Origin: Symsagittifera roscoffensis
Taxonomy: Eukaryota > Xenacoelomorpha > Acoela > Convolutidae
Direction of reading: 5' to 3'
DNA: 64,000 bases
Assembly: GCF_963678635.1 (NCBI RefSeq)
Contig: NC_087071.1
Span: 11,109,088 to 11,173,087, forward strand
Shown here: positions 33,001 through 41,300 of the stretch, one piece after another
Layout: each line of letters opens with the position of its first letter
Position numbering within the stretch: position 1 is the first letter of the stretch
The notes under the pieces: generated by a model
The model's input: only the letters and a program-made list of their open reading frames with translations
Database searches by the model: none
Told to the model about the DNA's origin: nothing
Position numbers and translations under genes: made by a program

Positions 33001-33690
33001 GCCAAGCCCTCTGGTTCTACTCTCTTCAGGTTGTGGCTCCGAACTTGTCCTAATCGCGAAGTCCTTGGACTGGCCCGGTGTGTTTGCCTCTTTGCTTATC
33101 GTTGTCACTACACCAAATTTATCCTTGGTTCCAGTGTCTCTTCCGACGTGTGCCTCACTCTCCTGGATCGAACTATTGAGACTGACTTGAGATCCAAAGT
33201 CCCCTTGCTCCTCTTCATCCTCTTCCTCCTGGGACTCCCCATCGTTTCCTGCTCCTCCTCCCATGCTGAATGGAAAGATGTTTCCGAAGGTGTTCTTCAT
33301 TCTTTCTGAGAACGATGATGAGGTTGTTTGTTTTCCAGTTCCGCTTGCCATCATAGTGTTGTCTGTCGGAGATCTTCTAGTTGCCGTTACTTCAGTTGAG
33401 ATGTCGGACAGTTCCGACATCTCCTCTCGATCCAACGTCCCGGTGGAAGTGGCAAAATCATGGCCTTGTTCTACCGGAGTAGATTCACTCGCCAGCCTTC
33501 TGCCTCTCCCTTCCAGTCCATTTACTCCCTGGTTGTCGTTCATGGTATGGTCCGTATTGACCTCCACTTCTAACAGTTCTCTTCGCTCTTCTGAGGTCTT
33601 TTGACTTCTCGTTTCAACCATTCTGCCTGAAACCGTCCCCTCTTTATCGGACCGGGTTCGCTTGATCCAATCCACAAAAGGATCGGTCAT
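27064..33690 (-). CDS. Element 2 Gag-protease-RT-RNase H polyprotein
   Basis: 2,208 codons from ATG 33690 to TAG. The first ~550 residues are disordered, with a coiled coil (~300-370). A retrotransposon Gag capsid-like region spans ~570-735. Two CCHC-type knuckles follow (C-x2-C in SCANC ~775; FFCNLEGHFKSDC ~828). The aspartic protease active site is DTGA (~1132), with a C-terminal ILGRD. Reverse transcriptase has LRFCCDFRYLN, TTLDLGSAFWQ, MPFGLCNA and the YVDD box (~1617). RNase H starts at DTDAS (~1765), with AEMFAV and VDNRAL. A linker near the end carries three LSGE repeats. The single-frame Gag-Pol, DTGA protease and integrase downstream of RNase H identify Ty3/gypsy. Length is about 1.5-2 times that of ordinary gypsy Gag-Pol up to RNase H. 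It looks intact up to the TAG. Confidence 0.93.
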   Translation of the reverse strand: MTDPFVDWIKRTRSDKEGTVSGRMVETRSQKTSEERRELLEVEVNTDHTMNDNQGVNGLEGRGRRLASESTPVEQGHDFATSTGTLDREEMSELSDISTEVTATRRSPTDNTMMASGTGKQTTSSSFSERMKNTFGNIFPFSMGGGAGNDGESQEEEDEEEQGDFGSQVSLNSSIQESEAHVGRDTGTKDKFGVVTTISKEANTPGQSKDFAIRTSSEPQPEESRTRGLGNALADPEIDNDKTSRQRVKARISTSTKLPGTDRVTPPLVTPLMDNGAALEEAFNNIVGSLGEQNEQMSIRMSVLERAVHIERESLREEINRNRQEVGRSEKRLKERTDEHMTRNLSRMTREAEQRELRLRAEMEKLRIQQEQSLGSLDTKIDAMMERRTQAIMDRLDGLLSSKSGPKEGEPNSGGPSREPRVNFNEHQRRKTNGSTRGRGSSSGYATRGNTAWGPNSRASSTGNRQTSNERPTQSTHATGRSDSGNMGHTSPRRSHMGQAGNAHGDSDCRDAPHTEPSTRCEDTQAGHSRDATAMATAFEPLNRSLETFLTRLSRTNERSEKSRRVFKKPRCYKDESDGCIDTWIEVMKLHFEEEDLSERQECSALTSNLEGTALNCVMAKKQYQRDTAEKIFEILLNRFGSGVQGHQAMMRFEKRRQREDETIDKFLDDLEMLRRRSQPDESNRRMNLAVASKFIDGVKNDELRTMLATHYTPLSTNAPTPEELRLKSKEYLLLKPPSRSGYYKNNYGNFNNGPANQENNWYKPRDDMDKRRSCANCSSTDHHVSACPAYKQGMKAIGFSLEDEDASELDHEDFMRGVIAKFGPRCFFCNLEGHFKSDCPQFWDAVADIKHPRHEEALSGVKASKARLLSEAEARRKDKPQELVAKKMQAVTEEAREPEPATAADDFKIDYKAAAKDALNRVQQELVTKEIEQKVKLELENEKLQEQLNTFEATEFEETKTPSSLDMKLKVISGKRFGMAPQGKKIQSIISVAGHQVIRNLSEPSEFTLMHLDTYADYLRQVEPRTESRAVRALLTTGGPRMKKLHGRYLEVYGPYQIMLNVDGISIYTRTYITTDDDQMGQIYLGEEELKVRRIGHDAMMEQDAVHIGYEADVTAHLLDTNGTKIGVKGLLDTGAVVSVMPIKTWERMGFTREDLIPTNLRLAAANRGAIYVAGRTPVTVLHMGGRNLWMSFLVVENLDDADQFILGRDFVRNFDVMIDLNNGLIRIRNPDRKYVKRPINRIITDENKVPVFLDRKVKLQPGQAVVAIFRMRSLNSLSDSKQVCLVPNPNSQSSVILGRSFSVTRNGLCVSVLLNTLDTTVSIQRGNKLGYALPMRTDYEETQNLKKYSVKDCPYHANKDKILKRIDELKSIRKLFSMKSETDDGLSSCSNFPERPSSYELDSDKPVLPEIEHLKGKIGEGDFEKLRDLLDRNAEVFSKHKADIGCCNFVEHEIELEEGAVSHREGARRMTPHKSEACRAEIEMLLEYDMIEPSKSPWACGVVMAKKKGGQLRFCCDFRYLNAVTIKDAYPIPRIDESLSKLGDAKFFTTLDLGSAFWQVPLRKKDREKTGFACELGLYQWKRMPFGLCNATATFQRLMAQALTGVTKKYGNLLMCYVDDVVIATPTLEDHIDRLDEVFGCMKRAGLKCKPSKCEILRDSIKYLGRMVDRHGVRPDPEAVEAVLTWKAPRTDTQLMSFLGFANYYREFIKGYADKVYPMQKLMRNKGKKFEWNDEAQVAFENIKRELCEAPVLGMPTEKGMYVLDTDASVVAISGILHQEQEWNGRAVLRPIAYGSKVLSDTEMKYGAPKAEMFAVVTFVEKYRAYLGSAPFKLRVDNRALSWLKTYSMDQSYIGRWIVRLDGYHMIIEHRMRDKHQNADSLSKKTEFYERLEQKQANQAEVKEGFSFLDKETYEALPLTRWLDKSGHPIPGHPELPVEKAAEIKILSREDPVPLDLLLRSNLVQQELSRMNINSLSLLDKTVQVTPQVMRIMGGLLEREVTRDDPEWTAAVASLTVSEKVKIMPSRQQHEENKRDCRTIVQQLVSSIPQEILTSTSYGQKGQESGKQKKTVTFVDREKEGEEVEQNLLQDYLSGEKDEEKNQRSQDQHPGQGNLSGESEIDEKIPDEKQDLENKVLSGEFRWMRRKHRHDLEERAVSSTTSSTDDQSESSRMNTYSDRDSTSGSELSELAIHTLLVETRARNLDR
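27264..27406 (-). repeat. Polypurine-like decamer repeated three times at 66-bp spacing
   Basis: GTCCGGGGAG on the minus strand occurs with its plus-strand complement at 27264-27274, 27330-27340 and 27397-27406. The spacing is 66 bp (22 codons). Each copy encodes Leu-Ser-Gly-Glu, while the sequence between copies has diverged. The decamer is the core of the terminal polypurine tract. Confidence 0.75.
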
Positions 33691-36123
33691 CGTTTTTCTT
33701 TGCTTTTCAGGTATGAATTTCCTAGAGCTATTACCTCGTTTTGGTATCCTTGACTTGTCTAAACTCTTTCTTTATTTGTCACTTTCCTATGCCTACTCTT
33801 GACTCAATTGCTAGAGACCTTATAGTTTTATTAACAATAACAATGACACAACACAATAAATTTCACCAGATTCTACTAAATAGTGACCACGAATCCCTGT
33901 ATGTTGTCAGAGTACAGTTTGTACAAAATTTATTCACACTAGCCGATTATCGGTCCAAAGATCTGGAAACTAGCACAATATGATGTTATCAGTCAATTTT
34001 AAAAGATAGTGTACTCACTACCCAATCAAGCACAGTTTAGGTTGATTTAAAATCAAAAACAAAAAATATATATTGACACAATATGACTGTATATATAAAA
34101 AAACGTATGTGTCTTGTACTCTTAGTCGGTCGCAGTACAATAGTCGAACCTGTCTTTTAAAGAAAAAGCTTTCCCTGCTTGGTGCTGCACCAAACAGACA
34201 AAACTTTGAAGGCAGTTATTTTCTCAAGTGGGCGTCTATTGCACCCACCGAGTACTGTGTTACCTATCTGCCTTCGGACTGCCCGAGCTAGACCTACTAA
34301 AATCCTCAGGGCAGTCACTTTTCCCAAAAACGTATTATGTTCCAATCCACACCAATGAGTCACGCTCTTTTTAATTTAGACTTAGTGTCGCGAATATCCG
34401 AGTTCGGACCTGTTTTGTATTAGTCTGGTTCTTTTTGAGAGGCAAGTTACCAGTGCAGTCACTGATACCTAGCTTGTGTAATTTGCTAAAAACAATCTCA
34501 AAAATTTTCACGCTCGTTTTTCCGAAAAATTCTCTTTCCTACTAGTAAGTTCAGCTAATTTCTGATCTAATGGTACCAAGATTGACTCGATATGCTCTGT
34601 AGTTCCAAAGTTATTAACCAAAACGTCTTTTTTCCAAATTCAAAAATTTTCTCTCTTGTAGGTTCCGCCTAACTTTTTCCGCAAATCTGGTCCTTTCGAC
34701 CTAAAAATTATTGATCCGAGCTCAGAAGGCCTATACTCTTCTAGTTCAATGCAAAAGACCCGATCTAAAACGCTATTGTAGAAAAAATTTGCGAAAAACT
34801 ATGCTACCTGGACCCCTCCGGATTGATGAATCCACCAAATCAAACACGTTACGTTCGATTTCTATGCAACCCGGAAGGCTTTCGGGTAGCGGGTTTTAAA
34901 ACTTGTAGATTCACTAGTGGACGTTGTCCGAACAACTATTATTACTGTCCTACCTCAAAAATTTCAAAAAATTTTCTAAATTTTTAGTGTTCCGTTTTCT
35001 CAAAAATCACGAAACTTCAGTTTTCGGTACCAAATTAGTTCCAACCACCTTCGAACTTAACTTAACCGGTTCTACCTATTATGGTAGTGCAGTTACGATG
35101 TAACACACTAACTTAGCGTTTTTTTCCGTTTCAAAAAATATCGATATCTCAAAAATCGCGACTTGTGGGGGGATCAAAATATCGCTATTTTGACCCTAAA
35201 AACCGGTCTGTTTTCGTTGTTTTTCACTGAAAAACGATATAAGACTATTAATATAGGCTAAATAAGTAATAATATTAGTAATACTATACCCCTCCGGGTT
35301 TGTTTATTATCCGAATTTAGGTGCTTAACTCGGATATTCGCAGTTCGGTGAAGGGTCACTACAGTGCAGCACTGTCGAGCCCCCCACAGATTACTATCTT
35401 ACTTTTTGTACCAAAAGGGATACAAAACTTGTTAACGATACCCAACAGTCGATTGTTGTTGTCGTTGAGCCCCTTCTTGTTGCTCCTTGTACTGCTTGCC
35501 GGATCGGTCTTCACCCAAGACCCTTCCGAATTGAGCGCAAATCAGCTGACCCCTCCGGAATGAGCGCAATTTATCATTAACGTGCTTAAATGCTCAAATA
35601 ACCCTACAGTACAAGCCTCACAAACGGGCCTCAAAATTGATCGTAACGATCCTGACTGATACAAATGCCTGTAACAACAATATATCTATCAACAACAAAC
35701 GGGGGGGGGTTGAATCACATCTTGTCTGGGGGGATGATTTCTACTGATTTTTTACTTTTTTTACTGTTTATGGTTTTTTCGGTTATTTTTTATGTTTTTT
35801 GTTTTTCTTGGGTACTATACTACTTTTTGTTTGGTTTTACTTATATCTTTAAGTGTTTTTGGTCACCAACCACTCAGGGGACGAGGGGACGGCCGATCCC
35901 CCCACCCTTCCTGGTTCGTGAATTTTCGGTCTTAACTAGGTTAAAAAACTATTCACGGCAATTCGGAAGGCCTCCGCGTTTCGAACTACCCTTCCGCCCC
36001 GGCGGTTTAGGCCTATTAAGGGCGTTAATGTGAGCATCCGCTCGGCGCGGAGTGCTCGTTAACGGTTCTGCCGGTCATGATGTTAAAAAAGAATAACACC
36101 CAGGAGCGCCATAAAAACATACA
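33691..36123 (-). other. Leader of element 2 (5' UTR, 2.4 kb)
   Basis: No convincing gene. It contains several short blocks bounded by CTCCGGA/CGGAAGG-like inverted boxes (34815-34880, 35288-35355, 35520-35565, 35955-35975), which resemble the CTTCCGGA...TCCGGAAGG block of the LTR (13567-13637). A run of nine G lies near 35701, and the stretch 35740-35860 on the plus strand is very T-rich. A 2.4-kb leader is long for gypsy and may hold packaging or translation signals. Confidence 0.6.
36097..36111 (-). promoter_or_regulatory. Candidate primer-binding site of element 2
   Basis: TGGCGCTCCTGGGTG on the minus strand, 12 nt inside the 5' LTR end. It begins with TGG as tRNA-primed sites do. The 12-nt distance is larger than usual and I cannot name the tRNA, so this is tentative. 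Confidence 0.35.
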
Positions 36124-37043
36124 TGTAACATTCGCCCGGAAGATACATATCGACGGATAACAAAACTAAGTCTTAAGACGACTGGCTAGCGTCTAAACAG
36201 AGCTTTGCATGTTTTTCACCGTCTCTACCAAGCCAGTACTTTTCGGTGGTCTTTCGAACATCGGGTCGACAAAAACGTTACTGCTCTCCGGCTTCAACCA
36301 GAACGCTCAAATTAACTGAATTACATGCAAAAATAGTGAGCTCATGGCTGGGTCTCAGTATCCCCAGACCACGAGGTCACTCCTAAAAACAGGGCTACTG
36401 CTTATTATATTACTATTGTTTTTGTTCAGTAGATAAAAATCATCATCTCCATCGAAGATGGATCAACCCTTTCCCCCAACTCCTAGCTTCTCATCCTTAT
36501 CAAAATGAATCCAGTTGTTAATTAAATTCAATTCAAGACATGACAAGAAGCTAAAAGTTTATATAAAAGGCTAAAAGTTCCAGTCCCGAAACCCTTCCGG
36601 ATTCTTAAATCCAGTGAATCAAGCTCCTTAAGTTCAACTTCACACCAATCCGGAAGGCTGGTTCTCACCCTTCACCGTTGTTGGCAACGGCCTTGCAACT
36701 ATTGTAGCAGCACAATAGTTGCAACTTGGAACGTTCTCTGCTATTGTAGTTCGTTGTCGTTTTTCTTTAATCTCGATTTTCGTTCTGTTCGCAATCACAG
36801 ATAAAGTTGTTCTGTTTTTCACTCACTTTTTGTTAAAATGGCCGTTTCAGCATTTCTCAGAAATGTGACGTCATCATTCGAATTTTTGAAAATTTAAAAT
36901 ACTAGAATATTCTAGCCTTCACCGTTTGGCCAAACGTCCCAATAACGTCGCTAATCCTTCGAAATCATCAACTCGGAAGGCTTACTGCTCAAAATTCGAA
37001 TCCTGCATAAATTGCATTTTGGCCATTCTGGTCGAATGTCACA
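36124..37043 (-). repeat. 5' LTR of element 2 (920 bp)
   Basis: Same sequence as 13102-14021 with two visible mismatches. It carries the TATA-like box (36558-36565, minus strand) and the double hairpin (36675-36724) and would drive Gag-Pol transcription leftwards. The DNA immediately outside it (TAGACTCCGAC) faintly resembles the internal polypurine-tract side of the other LTR. Confidence 0.92.
36558..36565 (-). promoter_or_regulatory. TATA-like box of the 5' LTR, element 2
   Basis: TATATAAA on the minus strand. No other core-promoter motif was recognised. The double hairpin and ATG-poor leader lie downstream or beside it, depending on the true transcription start. Confidence 0.5.
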
Positions 37044-37191
37044 TAGACTCCGACTGATTTGAGGTACAAAAACACAAGAGATAGTGTCCCTGACTCTTGA
37101 GCCAATGGTTATAGGGCCTATTTTTCTTAAGCCTCATGTGTGACTGCAGTAGACGAATGTTACACAAGCCCGTTGATCTTGATTTCTTCCT

Positions 37192-37601
37192 AATCCGGAA
37201 GGCTGGTTTCTTACCCTTCACCGTTGTTTGCAACGGCCTTGCAACTATTGTAGCAGCACAATAGTTGCAACTCGGAACGTTCTCTGCAATCTGCTGCTGT
37301 TTTTCTTCAATTTCGACTTCTTCAATTTCGATAAAGTTGTTCTCGTCAGCGCAACTAATGTTGTTGTTCTGTTTTTTCACTCGTTTTTTGTTAAAATGGC
37401 CGTTTCAGCATTTCTCAGAAATGTGACGTCATCATTCGAATTTTTGAAATTTTAAAATACTAGAATATTCCAGCCTTCACCGTTTGGCTAAACGTTCCAA
37501 TAACGCCCTTAGTTCTTAAAAACCACCAATCCGGAAGGCTTACTGCTAAAATTTCGAATTCTTCAGAGATTGCATTTTGGCCATTCTGGTCGAATGTCAC
37601 A
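37192..37601 (-). repeat. Older, partial LTR related to element 2
   Basis: Aligns with the 13625-14021 part of the LTR, including the double hairpin (37221-37270) and the terminal GTCGAATGTCACA, but with several indels and substitutions (410 versus 397 bp). It is either a truncated solo LTR or the remnant of an earlier insertion into which element 2 landed. It ends only 171 bp upstream of the first codon of the PHF10-like gene. Confidence 0.8.
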
Positions 37602-37772
37602 AATTTCAACCAATCAGATTTCAAAAAGATAAATTTTGGGGACTTATGCGACTTATTTTTTTATTTTGGGATCTATGAATGTTGGGACCCATAAAAATTC
37701 ACCAAAAAATTTGATCCTAGTGAAAAATTTCAGAGACTATCTTCGTATCTGATGCTTTTATAGACAACGAAA

Positions 37773-38389
37773 ATGAGTTGCATAGGCGACGAAAAAGAAT
37801 TATTTACAGAATCAGTTGATTCTGCTTTGCCTTCATCGATTACAAGTGACTCGTCCCTTCCTTCGTCGCCAGTTAAGTCGGTCCCTGTTGTGTCTTCCTC
37901 CCCCTCTCACAGTTTTAGCAATAACATTAGCGGTTTACCGGGTCCTGAAACCGTCATCGAATACAGATGGCCTTTAGGTGATGGCGAAGATTACATTCTG
38001 CAGGAAACATTGGCCCAATATTTGGGTATCACCAGTTTTCGTCGAAAGTTTCCAGATGTTGTTAGACGAAACTGCGAAATCGAAGAGAGGCGATACCTGT
38101 TGCACATGAAAATCATAAATTCAAATGAGGAAATATTTGGCGTCACGGCTTTGAAAGCAGACGATGCTCATCAACTGATGCAATGTCATTTCCCAGAGTT
38201 ACACGCAAAGTATGTTGCGTATTGGAAACAAAAAAGAGCAGAAGAGAAAGAGAAGGCGGCCCTGTTAGCGAAAACAGATATGGTGGCAATTAAAAGTGAC
38301 CGAGAAAAAATGAACAAATTGATGCGGGAGGCTATCTTGGATACAGCTAGATGGAGTGCACAAATTAACAAAGAGCGTCGAACTAGCAG
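37773..38389 (+). CDS. PHF10: PHF10/BAF45a-like chromatin gene, exon 1 (SAY domain)
   Basis: Starts at ATG 37773 after a short AT-rich leader. Residues 1-50 are Ser/Pro-rich. Residues ~52-150 match the SAY domain typical of PHF10 and the fly SAYP protein: IEYRWPLG, YILQETLAQYLGITSF, RRKFPD, GVTALKADDAHQLM, FPELHAKY. A charged helix follows (QKRAEEKEKAA). The exon ends with the donor AG|GTAAAA at 38390 in phase 2 and joins in frame to exon 2 at 44870, giving the family-specific junction RRTSR-AAYFDLQT. PHF10 is a subunit of the PBAF (SWI/SNF) chromatin-remodelling complex in the nucleus and helps transcription activation. The start could lie further upstream if there is an extra 5' exon. This is the only host gene recognised. 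Confidence 0.85.
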
Positions 38390-41300
38390 GTAAAATCACC
38401 TTCTTTCCCGTAAAAAACCTTGTCCATTGGATCACACTTCTGTATTACATTATTTGCATATCAAAATCTTGTCACTTGTTGAGCTTGTTTGGCAAAAGGT
38501 CATTTTTTTGGAAAACAATTACTTCCTTTACATTTTTTTTGGTTTTTTATAAATCAAATCGACCTTTATTTGAAGCAAATGAATCAAGGCTTAGCATATA
38601 ATTACTTCTTTCGAAATATTATTTCGAATAACTGTTTATTAGGCTTGCGATTAGCGAGCGTTATCAAACTTGAATTTAGACACTTTTTTTCGGATTAACA
38701 ACTTGTTTAACGGATTGACTTGAATCCTTTGTATCTTGGTTCATAAAGAATTCAAACTTTCATGTATTCCCAGCCAACGTAGACTTGAGGTAACTAATAT
38801 GCCTTGGACGGCGAAGTTCTTTTTTTAACGGGAAATACTCTGTTTGAAATAAAATTGTCGGCCTGTTATTTGTCTGCTTATCTGTTGTCGACTTAGTTGT
38901 CAGATCTTTGAATCGTTTTTCTTGCTGAGCGCATTTCTTTTTAAAGTTGCTTTTAGTGTTTGACATTCTCATTCAATTTTACTTACTTTGACTTCGTAGT
39001 TCCTTCCTTGTTTTTTGTTTTGCTAAAAAATTCCTCTGCCTATTTTTTATCGGTTTTTTTACCTAATTTTAGGTCGTATCAAGGGAAACGCATTTTTAAT
39101 ACTCTCTTCCGCTCTTTTCAAGTTGGTTGCTTGTTTACCAATCGGTTTGACAAAATTTCTTTTTGGCTATTGGAAAATTTAAAAAAATAATAAATTGAAA
39201 GACCTCCCTCTCCTCCCAAAGAGTATCTTTTTACTTGTTTCCTCCGTCTACAGCCTTTGAAAAAGTCTATGAGAGAATATTTGACCCATATTTTTATGAG
39301 GAAATATTTGACACACATTTTTAATTTTTTTTCTCGGTAACCACTTCTCTCAAATTTGAGTTTTATGGTGTCAATGAACAGAATTGTTTTGAAAAGTTCC
39401 CTGCATATGCGGCTACACCCATTTTTCTAACATAAAGTTTTGACCCTCGGAAAAGTATATTTTTTCCACCGTTTTGTGAATCATCTTGATTTTGGCTCAA
39501 AAACTAACTTCTCAAATCTGAATGTTCTAAATTTTTTGAATGTTCTCGAAAAATTTAAAATTTTAAATTTTTTGAATGTTCTCGAAAAATTCCCTGCTAT
39601 ATCTGAAATTTTGGGTTCAATTCATTTAAAGGGTTGTTTGAAACTCATTTTTTATGCAACTGCGTCCAAATTTTTCTGACAGCAAAAGTTTTGGACCTCG
39701 GAAATGTGTCTTTGACAAGTTTTTGAAAGTTATTTCTCGCTAACTATCCTGTCAAATCGATTTCATGGTTTTAATCAAAACAACAGGTTAATGACAGTCT
39801 ACGTTTATAATTGGCTATGCCCATTTCGCTTAAGAAAAAAGTTATGAGCTCATGATTATGATGAATTTTTGAGGTCTACTTTATCTCAAGTAATTACTGC
39901 GCATGACGACTTTTGAATTAATATGCCTGTGTGAACTCTTTAAACTAAAATTGGAATCCAGCGCTCAATTAAATTGGAATATTTGCATTTGGTTTTCGGA
40001 TCCAAAATAGTTTCTTTGAGTATTCCCAAAAACTAGCCATTCATTCCATTTTATTCTAAATATTTTTTTTTTGTTTTTTGTTTTTTTTTTTGTAACTAAT
40101 CCATTTTTTTTGTTTGCTCCAAAGTTTTGACATGGAGATGGTATCTGGAAGATGTTGAAATTGGAGAACATAGTGGCGTTATTATTGCAACGCCCTAAAA
40201 GTTATCGAGTTTAGTTTTACTCATGATCAGGTGAATGATGCTTATTTGCTTCCACTGCCTGTGTTTTGAATTTTGTTCTTGAAATTATTTCAAATTCGTA
40301 TTTCAGCTTTACAGCTAGCTCTGAATATGATATTGATACCTCCAAAAATTCAATTGTATCAGCAACATTTTGAAGCTTTCTACTTGAGCATAGTTTTTCT
40401 GACGACTGAACTTTCCGACTGGATGACTTTCATCTACAAATTAATTAGAATTTGTTTTCGTCATCTTTCTCAGTTGATCATGCACACCTTGTTTTTTTTC
40501 GATCTCGGCTCAAACCAGTTTTTTTTAGTTTTAGTACGTATAAAAGGCGGAACATCAGATCTTATTTTTATCAATGAAGATTCCGATAAAATCATGTTAA
40601 AAGCATTTAGTGACCAATAAATTGTTCTCCAATTTGTTTTTGTTCCTTTTAATTGTTTTTCCCAGCCAATCCTTAATCAGGTCACATTCTTTAATAGTTA
40701 GATGTATTCGCGAAAATTTATATTCGTCAAAATCAAGAATCGAGTAAATTGTCGAGATACTTTTCAACGGACTCTTGTAAAAAACCATGAAGGTCATTTC
40801 CGTAACCGAATCCTTAAAGTTTGAACAAAATTGGCTACAATTTTTTTAAGCTGAAGTACAACTCGTTTAATTGCTGAATAAATGCTGTTTTTGATGCTTC
40901 ACTTGTTCGAAAAATTGGATTTACGGAATTGTTATTACCCTTGCGATAAGCAAGGGTTCAATCGGTTACTAGATTTTTTTTCCATAAGCAACTTTGTCCA
41001 CAGGATGACTGAAATTTGGTCATTTCCAAATGCATCTCTTTTTCTACCCAACTTGCACGTCTAACAGCTGGCTTCAACGACTTAATTGATAATTGTTTTA
41101 CAGCTGAAAAGTGTTTTAGATATAAGTTAATTTTTTGTAGTTTTTTTTTGATTTCGACACAGTTTTTGTTGGCTTACTTGCCGGGCAATTAATTCTATCT
41201 TTTTGGTAGATTTTTGGAGTACTTTTTTCCCTCATTTTGATGAGAGTAAATATAGTTAATGGTTTTCTGGTTTTCATAGGCGCCAAAATTTTCTGTCTGA

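Larger units (their letters stand above)
13102..37043 (-). mobile_element. Element 2: complete-length giant LTR retrotransposon (23.9 kb)
   Basis: Bounded by two 920-bp LTRs (13102-14021 and 36124-37043) at constant offset 23,022, with only two mismatches seen by eye. Reading the minus strand the order is: 5' LTR, 2.4-kb leader, Gag-PR-RT-RH, integrase-macro, gap, ORF2 in three pieces, 3' UTR, polypurine tract, 3' LTR. Near-identical LTRs imply a recent insertion, yet the copy has two in-frame TAG codons and one frameshift. No target-site duplication is visible (AATTG on the left, TAGAC on the right), so the pair may come from recombination between insertions or may have lost flanking sequence. 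About 24 kb is very large for Ty3/gypsy, where 5-10 kb is usual. Confidence 0.85.

Noticed and set aside
35665-36033. 122-codon plus-strand frame rich in Phe/Leu
   Set aside because: Made by a T-rich tract in the leader of element 2, with no domain and opposite to the element's coding strand.
13088-37060. Target-site duplication for element 2
   Set aside because: AATTG before 13102 and TAGAC after 37043 do not match, so I report none.
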